Shown piece by piece: positions 7,904 through 15,934 of a stretch of 64,000 nt of DNA. The translations under genes were made by a program, and so were the position numbers. Source of the stretch: Telluribacter humicola (lineage in GTDB: Bacteria > Bacteroidota > Bacteroidia > Cytophagales > Spirosomataceae); contig NZ_JAFIQT010000003.1 of NCBI RefSeq assembly GCF_017355935.1, forward strand, positions 601,480 to 665,479. The letters are read 5' to 3'. Within the stretch, counting starts at the first letter, position 1; every line of letters starts with the position of its first letter. The notes under the pieces were generated by a model that saw nothing but the letters and a program-made list of their open reading frames with translations, was not told where the DNA came from and searched no databases.

Positions 7904-9274
7904 CTACACTTCCCGAATATCCATCCGGATGCGCCAGTCCTTGGGCAGGTAGTTGTTCATCCGGTTACCCAGGTTTTTCATCCAACCCAGATTAAGGCCC
8001 CGGTGCCGGGCCAGCAGCCAGCCTTTGGGGGCATCGGGCAATACCAGATTTTCTTTTTTTAGAAACTGAAGGCTCAGATCCCGATCCAGCTCCACGTAAG
8101 GCAGATCGGTAGAGATGTCGATACTCAGTGCCAGCGGATGAGCCGGTATAAAGTCTTTGCCTTTGAACTGCCCGATCTCCCGCATCCATACCCCCTGGGG
8201 TAAGATTCTATCCATCATCAGCAAATCCTGACGCAGGGAGGCCGGTGCCATCAACACAGTATCATCCGGGCGCTGCAGGTAGAAAAACTCGTCCGCGTTT
8301 TCCAGCCAGTCACTCATAGCGGCTTCCTGCCTCTTGCCGAGGGGAATCAGTTTGGTAAAATTACGCTGTTGCTTACCCTGAAAACCTAGCCCCCTCACCT
8401 GACGGAAAGCCGCGAAGTAAAAGCCTTCACCGCGTACCAGGTGTGGGTACATCTGGTAACCAATGCCTTTGTTGACGACATCCCATTCCGCTGGCAAATC
8501 CAGCTCAACGGGCGTCAGTCCCTGCTCACGGGCCAGCCATTCGGCATTCTGCTCGTTTTCAAATTCATTATAAGTACAAGTACTGTACAGCAGCAGGCCA
8601 CCAGGTGCTACCAGCTTCACCGCTGCCGCGAGTATACGGCGCTGCCTCGACGAACACATCTGCACGTGATCTACCGACCATTCATTCACCGCATCCGGAT
8701 CTTTCCGGAACAGCCCCTCGCCCGAGCAGGGCGCATCGACCAGTACCACATCAAAATATCCGTTCATACCCACAAATGACTCCGGATCATAGCTACTGGT
8801 GAAGGTATTGGAGTAGCCCCAGCGGTCCAGGTTTTCTTTCAGGATAGTGACACGGCTACGTATTACTTCGTTGGCCAGCAGCAGACTTCCCTCCGGTAGC
8901 CAGGAGGCCAGCAGGGTACTTTTGCCGCCGGGCGCGGCACTCAGGTCCAGGGCTTTGAGCGGGTGCTGACGTGGGAATACCTGACGAAGTACCTTCTCCA
9001 GTACCATGGAAGAGGCTTCCTGTACGTAGTACCCGCCGGCATGAAAGACAGGGTCCAGCGTGAATACCGGCCGCTCGGGCAGGTAGTAGCCCTGCGGGTG
9101 CCACAGTACCGGACTCAGCCCGGTGGCTACGTCGCCTTCCGCAACCGGTTTGGCCGGATTCAAACGGATACTAACAGGCGGCTCCGTTGCCAGAGCCGCC
9201 CTAAAAGCTTCAAAGTTATCACCCAGCTGAGCTTGCATTCGTTCCCGAAACGCTTCGGGCAGATGTACAGCCAT
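7904..9274 (-). CDS. RsmF/NOL1-NOP2-Sun family RNA (cytosine-5) methyltransferase
   Basis: Cytoplasmic SAM-dependent enzyme making 5-methylcytosine in rRNA or tRNA. SAM loop APGGKS at 114-119; the two family cysteines are C183 in PCSGEG (182-187) and C233 in STCTY (231-235). The C-terminal 170 residues look like the RsmF RNA-binding extension, and total length (456) fits RsmF/YebU rather than RsmB. It starts 3 nt after the stop of the upstream M28 peptidase gene, so the two are probably co-transcribed although functionally unrelated. The exact RNA target is inferred from family likeness. Confidence 0.88.
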   Translation of the reverse strand: MAVHLPEAFRERMQAQLGDNFEAFRAALATEPPVSIRLNPAKPVAEGDVATGLSPVLWHPQGYYLPERPVFTLDPVFHAGGYYVQEASSMVLEKVLRQVFPRQHPLKALDLSAAPGGKSTLLASWLPEGSLLLANEVIRSRVTILKENLDRWGYSNTFTSSYDPESFVGMNGYFDVVLVDAPCSGEGLFRKDPDAVNEWSVDHVQMCSSRQRRILAAAVKLVAPGGLLLYSTCTYNEFENEQNAEWLAREQGLTPVELDLPAEWDVVNKGIGYQMYPHLVRGEGFYFAAFRQVRGLGFQGKQQRNFTKLIPLGKRQEAAMSDWLENADEFFYLQRPDDTVLMAPASLRQDLLMMDRILPQGVWMREIGQFKGKDFIPAHPLALSIDISTDLPYVELDRDLSLQFLKKENLVLPDAPKGWLLARHRGLNLGWMKNLGNRMNNYLPKDWRIRMDIREV

Positions 9275-9277
9275 GGC

Positions 9278-10876
9278 TTAAGGTTTATTGCTATCTACTA
9301 CGATGCGGGCGTCACGATTGGCTAGTTCCCATGCCGTATGGAACACCAGTTTCACAATAGGCGCCTGCTTGTCGAACATGATCTTCTCCACATCATCCGT
9401 AGGACGGTGGTAGTCTTCGTGTACTCCGGTGAAGTAGAAGATAACCGGCACGCCCTTCCTCGCAAAGTTGTAGTGGTCCGAGCGGTAGTAGAAACGGTTC
9501 GGGTCTTTGGGATCGTTGAACGTATAATCCAGCTTGTAGTTGACGTACTTGCTGTTGGCCGCTTCGCTGATGGCGTGCAGCTCCGACGACAGCTTGTCTG
9601 AACCGATTACGTACACGTACTTCGGATCGTTTTCATGAGTCTTATCCACCCGACCGATCATGTCGATGTTCAGGTTGGCGATGGTGTTTGACAGGGGCAG
9701 CAGCGGGTTCTCAGAGTAGTACTCCGATCCAAACAGCCCTTTCTCCTCCCCTGTCACCGTCATGAACAGGATACTCCGGCGAGGGCCGTTTCCGGCTGCT
9801 TTGGCCTGGCTGAATGCTTCGGCCAGTTCCAGAATGGATACGGTACCCGAGCCATCATCATCCGCTCCGTTATTAATCTGTCCGTCGGGTGAGATACCAA
9901 TGTGGTCCAGGTGGGAGGTTATGACCAGTACCTCGTCTTTTTTGTCAGTACCTTCCATGAAGCCTGCCACGTTCTCCGTCTCGATGATCTCGTTGGCGCG
10001 CTCCGCTTTCAGCATTACACTACCCGCAGGACGTCCCTTGGTCACTGTCTTACCTGACTTGTTGATATCCTGCTTCAGTTTATCCAGGTTTTTGGTGCTG
10101 GTCTTGAGCAGCTCGGCAGCAATCTCAGGCGATACGGTGAAAGCAGCGGTATTACTCAGCGATTCCTCGATAGGCTTCATGGTCATAGAGTTGATCCGAC
10201 GCGCCATGACCGAACGCTGACGTACCTCCTGATCAAACTCTGACCCACTATTATCAGAGATAATAAATACGTACTTGGCTCCTTTGTTCAGGGCCGTAGC
10301 TACCTTGCGCTGCCACGAGGAGGGGCCACTCCAGTTGGATCTTTCCGCGCCACCGCTTATGAGGTAGTTGTCTTTTTCATCCTTCGGCTCTCCGTCAAAT
10401 ACCACTACGGCTTTACCCGATACGTCCAATCCATTGTAGTCGTTGTACTTGGTGCCGTCAATCCCGTAGCCCGCCCATACGGTAGGTACAGTTACCTCGC
10501 CGGGGGTACTCAGCAGGCCACTCAGGTAGAAATCTTTATTCAGATCGTACTTCTGACCGCCTGCTTTCACGTATACATCGCCCCAGCCGCGCCGGTATAG
10601 CTTGTACTTCTGGTAGTATGATTTAGAACCGTCCGCTTCGGTAGCGATGGGGGTCAGGCCGTACTGTTTGAAATGCTTCGATACATAATCAGCCGCTTTC
10701 TTTTGACCCGGTGAGCCGGTATCACGGCCTTCCAGACTATCCGAAGCTATTATTACGAGGTGTTTCTTGAGGTCAGCCGGAGTAATGGTGGCGGCGTACT
10801 TAGAGGCCACATCCTGCGCCTGCGCTACGGTAGCCACCGTAGCCAGCATACCCGCCCAGATTAGTTTTTTGTTCAT
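9278..10876 (-). CDS. Secreted M28-family zinc peptidase
   Basis: Exported co-catalytic zinc aminopeptidase-type enzyme (532 residues). Signal peptide about 1-20 (VAQA/Q). A PA-like insert occupies about 110-290. Zinc ligands and catalytic residues are visible: HLDH (322-325), GADDDGSG (338-344), EE (377-378), DMIGR (405-409) and the late HRPTDD (490-495). The family removes N-terminal residues from peptides in periplasm or outside the cell. It is the first gene of a probable two-gene unit with the RNA methyltransferase. No clear TAnnTTTG box was found upstream. Confidence 0.9.
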   Translation of the reverse strand: MNKKLIWAGMLATVATVAQAQDVASKYAATITPADLKKHLVIIASDSLEGRDTGSPGQKKAADYVSKHFKQYGLTPIATEADGSKSYYQKYKLYRRGWGDVYVKAGGQKYDLNKDFYLSGLLSTPGEVTVPTVWAGYGIDGTKYNDYNGLDVSGKAVVVFDGEPKDEKDNYLISGGAERSNWSGPSSWQRKVATALNKGAKYVFIISDNSGSEFDQEVRQRSVMARRINSMTMKPIEESLSNTAAFTVSPEIAAELLKTSTKNLDKLKQDINKSGKTVTKGRPAGSVMLKAERANEIIETENVAGFMEGTDKKDEVLVITSHLDHIGISPDGQINNGADDDGSGTVSILELAEAFSQAKAAGNGPRRSILFMTVTGEEKGLFGSEYYSENPLLPLSNTIANLNIDMIGRVDKTHENDPKYVYVIGSDKLSSELHAISEAANSKYVNYKLDYTFNDPKDPNRFYYRSDHYNFARKGVPVIFYFTGVHEDYHRPTDDVEKIMFDKQAPIVKLVFHTAWELANRDARIVVDSNKP

Positions 10877-11255
10877 TGATAGGTGTTGTATCGTCTTAAA
10901 TAGTATACAAACGCTGAAAACCAGTTCTTCGTTTGTTTAACAAATAAAGTAAAGCCGCAGGCGAATGCAAAATAAAGCATCGGGTACTTGGGTTTACCTG
11001 CCTATCTGGCATAACAACAACCACTCCATTATTAAAAGGAACGGATAAGGCATATTTAAAGTAAGAAAGATAAATCTGAGGTTTCTGTTAAGCAGAAATA
11101 CAATAGCTATGGAGAGGTAGTAAAGGAGGCTCTTCGGTAATAGGAGATAAGTCCCACAACGGTAAAAAGTTAAAGTATCTTAAAATAGTATAGTTCATAG
11201 TAATGTATATAGGAATTTGCACCATATTGATTCAGCTTTTACAATCACATAGCAC
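10877..11255. other. Gene-free A+T-rich intergenic region (379 nt)
   Basis: Divergent upstream region of the M28 peptidase and the TlpA lipoprotein. All six frames are rich in stops, and I see no convincing -33/-7 pair, hairpin or repeat. Confidence 0.6.
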
Positions 11256-12716
11256 ATGAAATCACCCATTTCAATTCTCTGCACGATCATTTCCATCCTC
11301 TTTGTTGCCAGTTGCATTTCTTCCTCGAAAGAGGATAAAACCGAATTAAATATCTCTTCTCATGAATATTCTGGAATGGAGGTGTTTCTATCCATAACCG
11401 GGGAGTTACCTTCTGGACCTAAAGAAATTCATAAGTCTCAGATTGATTCCTCAGGGCGTGCAAGAATTGAATTTATCCATAAGGACACCCTCCATGCACA
11501 ATTGGTAGTTGGTGACTATGAATTCTTCACGACCCTGTACTTAGAGCCAGGATCTACTATCGAACTTACGATTGAGAATGGACTCCCTACCTTTGAAGGG
11601 GATTTGAAAATCATCAATTCATATATCAATAAAATTAATTTAACCCAAAGAGATGGACAGAAATATGTAAACGCAAATTATTCGAGATATAAAACTGCAT
11701 CTTCATTAGAGCAACAGGTGTATTTTGATAGCCTGAAAACATTTGGCGCAGAATTAAAAAAGCAGATAGAAAGAGACAATTCTATTTCAGATCACTATCG
11801 ACAAATATTAATCGATTATTTTTCTCTTTTTGAAATTACTCAACGCTTGCATTTTGACGCACAAGTCGATAGGGATGAGATAAACATCAAGGGTAGAAGT
11901 GTCGTTTTAGATTCAACCTTGTCTAATGCGTTTGAAGATTTCAGCTTACAGCCTGAGTACATTAAGTATCCAAATTACAGATGGTACATAGAGATGAGGT
12001 TGTGGCCAATATTTTTTAGCATCTTGAACTACCGTTACGAAAATGGAGTAAAAACAGGGGAGTATGAATACATTAAGAGAGCGGTGGTCAGAGACGAGAA
12101 ATTGAACGATTATCGGGAGCTGCTAATGGCTATGTTTATAGCTCAAATGTCACATAGCGAGGAGATGGATTATAGTTTAGGATCAAAGCTTGTATACTCG
12201 TTTAAAAAGGATTATCCACAATCAAAGTACTTGACCGAGTTGGAATATATGCTTACCGACTTCTATCAGTTAAAAAGTGGGATGCCTATGAAGGACATAG
12301 AAATGCATGATACGAATGGAAAAGCATTCAGCGCTTCCAGCCTTAAAGGAAATCTTGTATACATTGATGTGTGGGCAACGTGGTGCGGGCCATGTGTAGA
12401 TGAATTGAAATATTCCAAAAAGCTATCGAAAAAATATTCAAATCATCCAGATCTAAAATTCCTTTATGTGTCAATAGATGAGGATGGGGAGAGATGGAAG
12501 AAATTTTTGAGAAAAAATGTACAAATTAAAGGATTACACGGTCTACAAAACTCTGAGTTTGTAGCAGACTCAAACATGATTACTAGTTTGTATAAAATCA
12601 GTGGAATTCCCAGATACATCCTGATTGATAAAAAGGGAAATATAATAACTGCTAACGCCAAACGTCCGTCGGAATTAGTATCTAATAATTACCTGGATTC
12701 TCTTTTGGCTCTCTAA
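11256..12716 (+). CDS. TlpA-like thioredoxin-fold lipoprotein
   Basis: Membrane-anchored periplasmic thiol-disulfide protein of 486 residues. Lipobox VASC places the lipidated cysteine at C20. Residues about 30-130 resemble the N-terminal beta-domain found in Bacteroidota TlpA-like proteins; a helical middle follows; the C-terminal 140 residues form a thioredoxin/AhpC-TSA domain with the redox motif WCGPC near residue 377 and the cis-proline region SGIPRYI. A role in disulfide reduction of exported proteins is likely. The gene is visibly richer in A and T than its neighbours (many AAA, ATT, AAT codons), which suggests a different history. It stands alone on its strand. Confidence 0.88.
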   Translation: MKSPISILCTIISILFVASCISSSKEDKTELNISSHEYSGMEVFLSITGELPSGPKEIHKSQIDSSGRARIEFIHKDTLHAQLVVGDYEFFTTLYLEPGSTIELTIENGLPTFEGDLKIINSYINKINLTQRDGQKYVNANYSRYKTASSLEQQVYFDSLKTFGAELKKQIERDNSISDHYRQILIDYFSLFEITQRLHFDAQVDRDEINIKGRSVVLDSTLSNAFEDFSLQPEYIKYPNYRWYIEMRLWPIFFSILNYRYENGVKTGEYEYIKRAVVRDEKLNDYRELLMAMFIAQMSHSEEMDYSLGSKLVYSFKKDYPQSKYLTELEYMLTDFYQLKSGMPMKDIEMHDTNGKAFSASSLKGNLVYIDVWATWCGPCVDELKYSKKLSKKYSNHPDLKFLYVSIDEDGERWKKFLRKNVQIKGLHGLQNSEFVADSNMITSLYKISGIPRYILIDKKGNIITANAKRPSELVSNNYLDSLLAL

Positions 12717-12848
12717 CTAAAATAACCTTGGGTAGGTAAAGCTTCCTTAAAGAAAAAGGCAAAGTCCGGCGAGTCACATCTTTGTGGTTTCTGCCATTGA
12801 CGGCGGTTGCGACTCCACGACAACAACGTTAATATAGCAAAATTCGGA

Positions 12849-12879
12849 TTGGAAGCCTCTCTTCACTCTAGTACCTTTG
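12849..12879 (+). promoter_or_regulatory. Promoter of the AraC/alkyltransferase gene
   Basis: TTG (12849-12851), 20-nt spacer, TACCTTTG (12872-12879): an exact Bacteroidota-type promoter ending 21 nt before the start codon, so the 5' leader is short. Confidence 0.75.
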
Positions 12880-12900
12880 ATTGGTAAATAGACTACTACT

Positions 12901-13782
12901 ATGGAAGAGCTAAACAGCCAACTACTGGACTACCAGCGCATCGAAAAAGCCATCCGCTATATCGGGGAGAACTATAAGCGGCAACCCAGCCTGCGGGAGA
13001 TCGCGGATCATGTGGCGCTGTCTGAGTACCACTTTACTCGGCTGTTCAGTAGGTGGGCGGGTACTAGTCCGCAGCGCTTTATGCGGTACCTGACCAAGGA
13101 GTTTGCCAAGGAACAACTGGTCCGGGAGGTGAATCTGTTTGACGCTACCTACGCCTCGGGCCTTTCCAGCCCCAGCCGCCTGCACGACCTGTTTGTGACC
13201 TACGAAGCCATGACTCCCGCCGAATTTAGGGCGAAGGGCGAAGGCCTGACTATACGTTACGCCTTCCACGAGACGCCCTTTGGCGCGTGCCTGCTGGCTA
13301 TGACCGAGCGGGGTATTACGGATCTGCGCTTTGTGGAAGATGAAAATCGAGCTACTATACTGGAACAACTACGCACCGACTGGCATAATGCCACCTGGCA
13401 GGAGGCCCCTGACGATACCCTCCCCCTGATCCAACAGATCTTCAACTCCACCGACGCTACATCAGATCGTCCTATTACCATGCTGCTGCGGGGTACTAAC
13501 TTCCAGATCAAGGTATGGGAAGCCTTACTGCGAATACCCTTCGGGAAGATGGTGAGCTACGATAATGTGGCGCAGTACATTGAACAACCGACTGCCCAAC
13601 GCGCGGTGGGTACAGCCATCGGCAGCAACCGGATAGCCTACCTTATTCCCTGCCACCGGGTGCTACAGAAGGTAGGAGGGCTGGGCGGTTACCGCTGGGG
13701 CACGGCCCGCAAGCAGGCTATGCTTGGCTGGGAAGCTGTGTGGACTCAGCCGGTGGTACAGTCTGAGTTGGACCTTTCTTAA
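12901..13782 (+). CDS. AraC-type regulator fused to O6-alkylguanine-DNA alkyltransferase (Ada-like)
   Basis: Bifunctional 293-residue protein. Residues about 10-110 are an AraC/XylS helix-turn-helix region (LREIADHVALSEYHFTRLF); about 118-190 the ribonuclease-like N-domain of the alkyltransferase; about 200-282 the DNA-binding catalytic domain with active-site PCHRV, acceptor C251. It repairs O6-methylguanine by suicidal transfer and probably activates repair genes. The N-terminal zinc domain of E. coli Ada, which senses methylphosphotriesters, is absent, so a different trigger for activation is likely. Start supported by the promoter 21 nt upstream. Confidence 0.9.
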   Translation: MEELNSQLLDYQRIEKAIRYIGENYKRQPSLREIADHVALSEYHFTRLFSRWAGTSPQRFMRYLTKEFAKEQLVREVNLFDATYASGLSSPSRLHDLFVTYEAMTPAEFRAKGEGLTIRYAFHETPFGACLLAMTERGITDLRFVEDENRATILEQLRTDWHNATWQEAPDDTLPLIQQIFNSTDATSDRPITMLLRGTNFQIKVWEALLRIPFGKMVSYDNVAQYIEQPTAQRAVGTAIGSNRIAYLIPCHRVLQKVGGLGGYRWGTARKQAMLGWEAVWTQPVVQSELDLS

Positions 13783-13887
13783 CACTGGCTTAACATCCCA
13801 TTTGCATTTCTCTCAGATTAATCACTCTTTTTTCAAAAACAATGGATTTAAAATTGTAAAAAACTGTTATACAGAGAATAAAGTCCG

Positions 13888-13895
13888 TACCTTTG
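13888..13895 (+). promoter_or_regulatory. Candidate typA -7 promoter element
   Basis: TACCTTTG matches TAnnTTTG exactly; a CTG at 13864-13866 is 21 nt upstream where TTG is expected. It would give a leader of about 115-120 nt for typA. Confidence 0.5.
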
Positions 13896-14018
13896 CGGCT
13901 TATTTGGGTAAAAAGGCCTTTTGAGTAATAGCTTCATAATGAAGCCCTGGTGGTCAGAGTAGCAGGCTGAACTCTTTTGCCCGATTATCTATTAGAACTG
14001 AAAACAGTAATAAAATAC

Positions 14019-15833
14019 ATGCAATCCATTCGTAACATCGCAATTATTGCGCACGTTGACCACGGTAAAACTACGCTGGTTGACAAAATCATTCATGCTT
14101 CAAAGCTATTCCGCGACAATCAGGAGTTTAACGACCTGATTCTCGACAACAACGATCTTGAGCGTGAGCGTGGAATTACCATCGTTTCCAAAAACGTATC
14201 GGTACGCTACAAGGATGTAAAGATCAACGTAATTGATACACCGGGCCACGCCGACTTTGGTGGTGAGGTTGAGCGTGTACTCAAAATGGCCGACGGCGTG
14301 CTGTTGCTTGTGGATGCTTTCGAAGGTCCTATGCCACAGACGCGCTTCGTACTGAGCAAAGCTGTCCAGCTGGGTCTCAAGCCTATCGTGGTGGTAAATA
14401 AAGTAGATAAAGAAAACTGTCGCCCCGAGGAAGTACAGGAAGGTGTATTTGACCTGATGTTCAACCTGGGTGCTACCGAAGACCAGCTTGACTTCGTAAC
14501 GGTATACGGTTCGTCAAAGCAGGGCTGGATGGGTCCGGACTGGCAGACTCCAACTTCGGATATAACTTTCCTGCTGGATACGATCATTGAGCAGATTCCA
14601 CCGGCACCAATGAACGAAGGTACTGTACAGATGCAGATCACTTCACTGGATTACAACGCATTCGTAGGTCGTATCGCGATCGGACGTGTATTGCGTGGTA
14701 CGCTGAAAGAAGGTTCTACCATTGCTCTTTGCAAAGCGCATGGAGTAATCAAGAAAGTAAAGATCAAGGAACTCAATGTATTTGAAGGACTTGGTAAGCA
14801 GAAGGTAAGTGAAGTATCTGCGGGCGATATATGCGCGGTAACCGGTATTGAGGATTTCGAGATTGGTGATACAATTGCCGATGCTGAAAACCCTGAGCCG
14901 CTTCCACGTATCGCGGTAGATGAGCCTACCATGAATATGCTCTTTACTATCAATAACTCACCGTTCTTTGGTAAGGAAGGTAAATTCGTAACGTCGCGCC
15001 ACCTGCGTGATCGCCTCATGAAGGAAACGGAGAAAAACCTTGCCCTACGCGTAGAGCCTACCGATACCGAAGATAAATTCCTGGTATACGGACGGGGTAT
15101 CCTGCACTTGTCGGTACTTATCGAGACTATGCGCCGCGAAGGCTACGAACTACAGCTAGGTCAGCCGCAGGTACTATACAAGGAAGACGAAAACGGTCAG
15201 CGCCTCGAGCCTATCGAGACCCTGGTAGTAGATGTCCCCGAAGAGTCTGCCGGTAAGGTAATTGAACTGGCTACCCAGCGCAAGGGCGAACTGCTTATTA
15301 TGGAGCCAAAGGGCGACCTGCAGCACCTTGAGTTTGAGATTCCTTCACGTGGTCTGATTGGTTTGCGTTCCAACGTACTGACTGCTACCCAGGGTGAAGC
15401 CGTAATGACGCACCGCTTCAAGAGCTTTGATACTTTCCGCGGACCTATTCCGGGTCGTATCAGTGGTTCTATTATCTCAAAAGGAACCGGTATGGCAACG
15501 GGTTATACCATTGACAAACTTCAGGATCGCGGCCGCTTCTTTGTGGAGCCAGGCGAAGAGATTTACGGTGGTCAGGTAGTAGGTGAGCACAATCGTCCTA
15601 ACGACATCGTAGTGAACCTGCAGGAAGCCAAGAAACTGACCAACATGCGTGCCTCCGGCTCGGACGACGGTCTGCGTATCGCTCCGAAGATCAACTTCTC
15701 GCTCGAAGAATCTATGGAATATATCCAGAAGGATGAGTACCTGGAAGTAACGCCTCAGAGCATCCGGATGCGTAAGATCTATCTAGACGAAAACGATCGT
15801 AAGCGTAACGCCAATAAAATGGAAATGGCTTAA
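14019..15833 (+). CDS. typA: Ribosome-associated translational GTPase BipA/TypA
   Basis: Cytoplasmic elongation-factor-like GTPase involved in ribosome assembly and stress adaptation. I choose the ATG at 14019 (MQSIRNIAIIAHVDHGKTT), giving 604 residues, the usual length; the frame is open back to a TTG at 13977. G motifs are all present: AHVDHGKT (11-18), ERGIT, DTPGHAD, NKVDK. After the G domain come the beta-barrel domain 2, two alpha/beta domains and the BipA-specific C-terminal domain (GIGL-type segment SRGLIGLRSNVLT). It is monocistronic, between a candidate promoter and a strong hairpin terminator. Confidence 0.97.
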   Translation: MQSIRNIAIIAHVDHGKTTLVDKIIHASKLFRDNQEFNDLILDNNDLERERGITIVSKNVSVRYKDVKINVIDTPGHADFGGEVERVLKMADGVLLLVDAFEGPMPQTRFVLSKAVQLGLKPIVVVNKVDKENCRPEEVQEGVFDLMFNLGATEDQLDFVTVYGSSKQGWMGPDWQTPTSDITFLLDTIIEQIPPAPMNEGTVQMQITSLDYNAFVGRIAIGRVLRGTLKEGSTIALCKAHGVIKKVKIKELNVFEGLGKQKVSEVSAGDICAVTGIEDFEIGDTIADAENPEPLPRIAVDEPTMNMLFTINNSPFFGKEGKFVTSRHLRDRLMKETEKNLALRVEPTDTEDKFLVYGRGILHLSVLIETMRREGYELQLGQPQVLYKEDENGQRLEPIETLVVDVPEESAGKVIELATQRKGELLIMEPKGDLQHLEFEIPSRGLIGLRSNVLTATQGEAVMTHRFKSFDTFRGPIPGRISGSIISKGTGMATGYTIDKLQDRGRFFVEPGEEIYGGQVVGEHNRPNDIVVNLQEAKKLTNMRASGSDDGLRIAPKINFSLEESMEYIQKDEYLEVTPQSIRMRKIYLDENDRKRNANKMEMA

Positions 15834-15856
15834 TTCGTAATCGAATAATCAATATA

Positions 15857-15897
15857 AAAAGGTACTTAGAGTCTGAAAGGAGTTCTAAGTACCTTTT
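15857..15897. terminator. Bidirectional terminator between typA and the permease gene
   Basis: A perfect 14-bp stem pairs 15857-15870 with 15884-15897 around a 13-nt loop, followed by a T-rich run on the plus strand and an A/T-rich flank on the other side. Confidence 0.88.
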
Positions 15898-15934
15898 CTT
15901 TTTTAAGAGCAAGTACAACTACTGGTAAGGCTGC

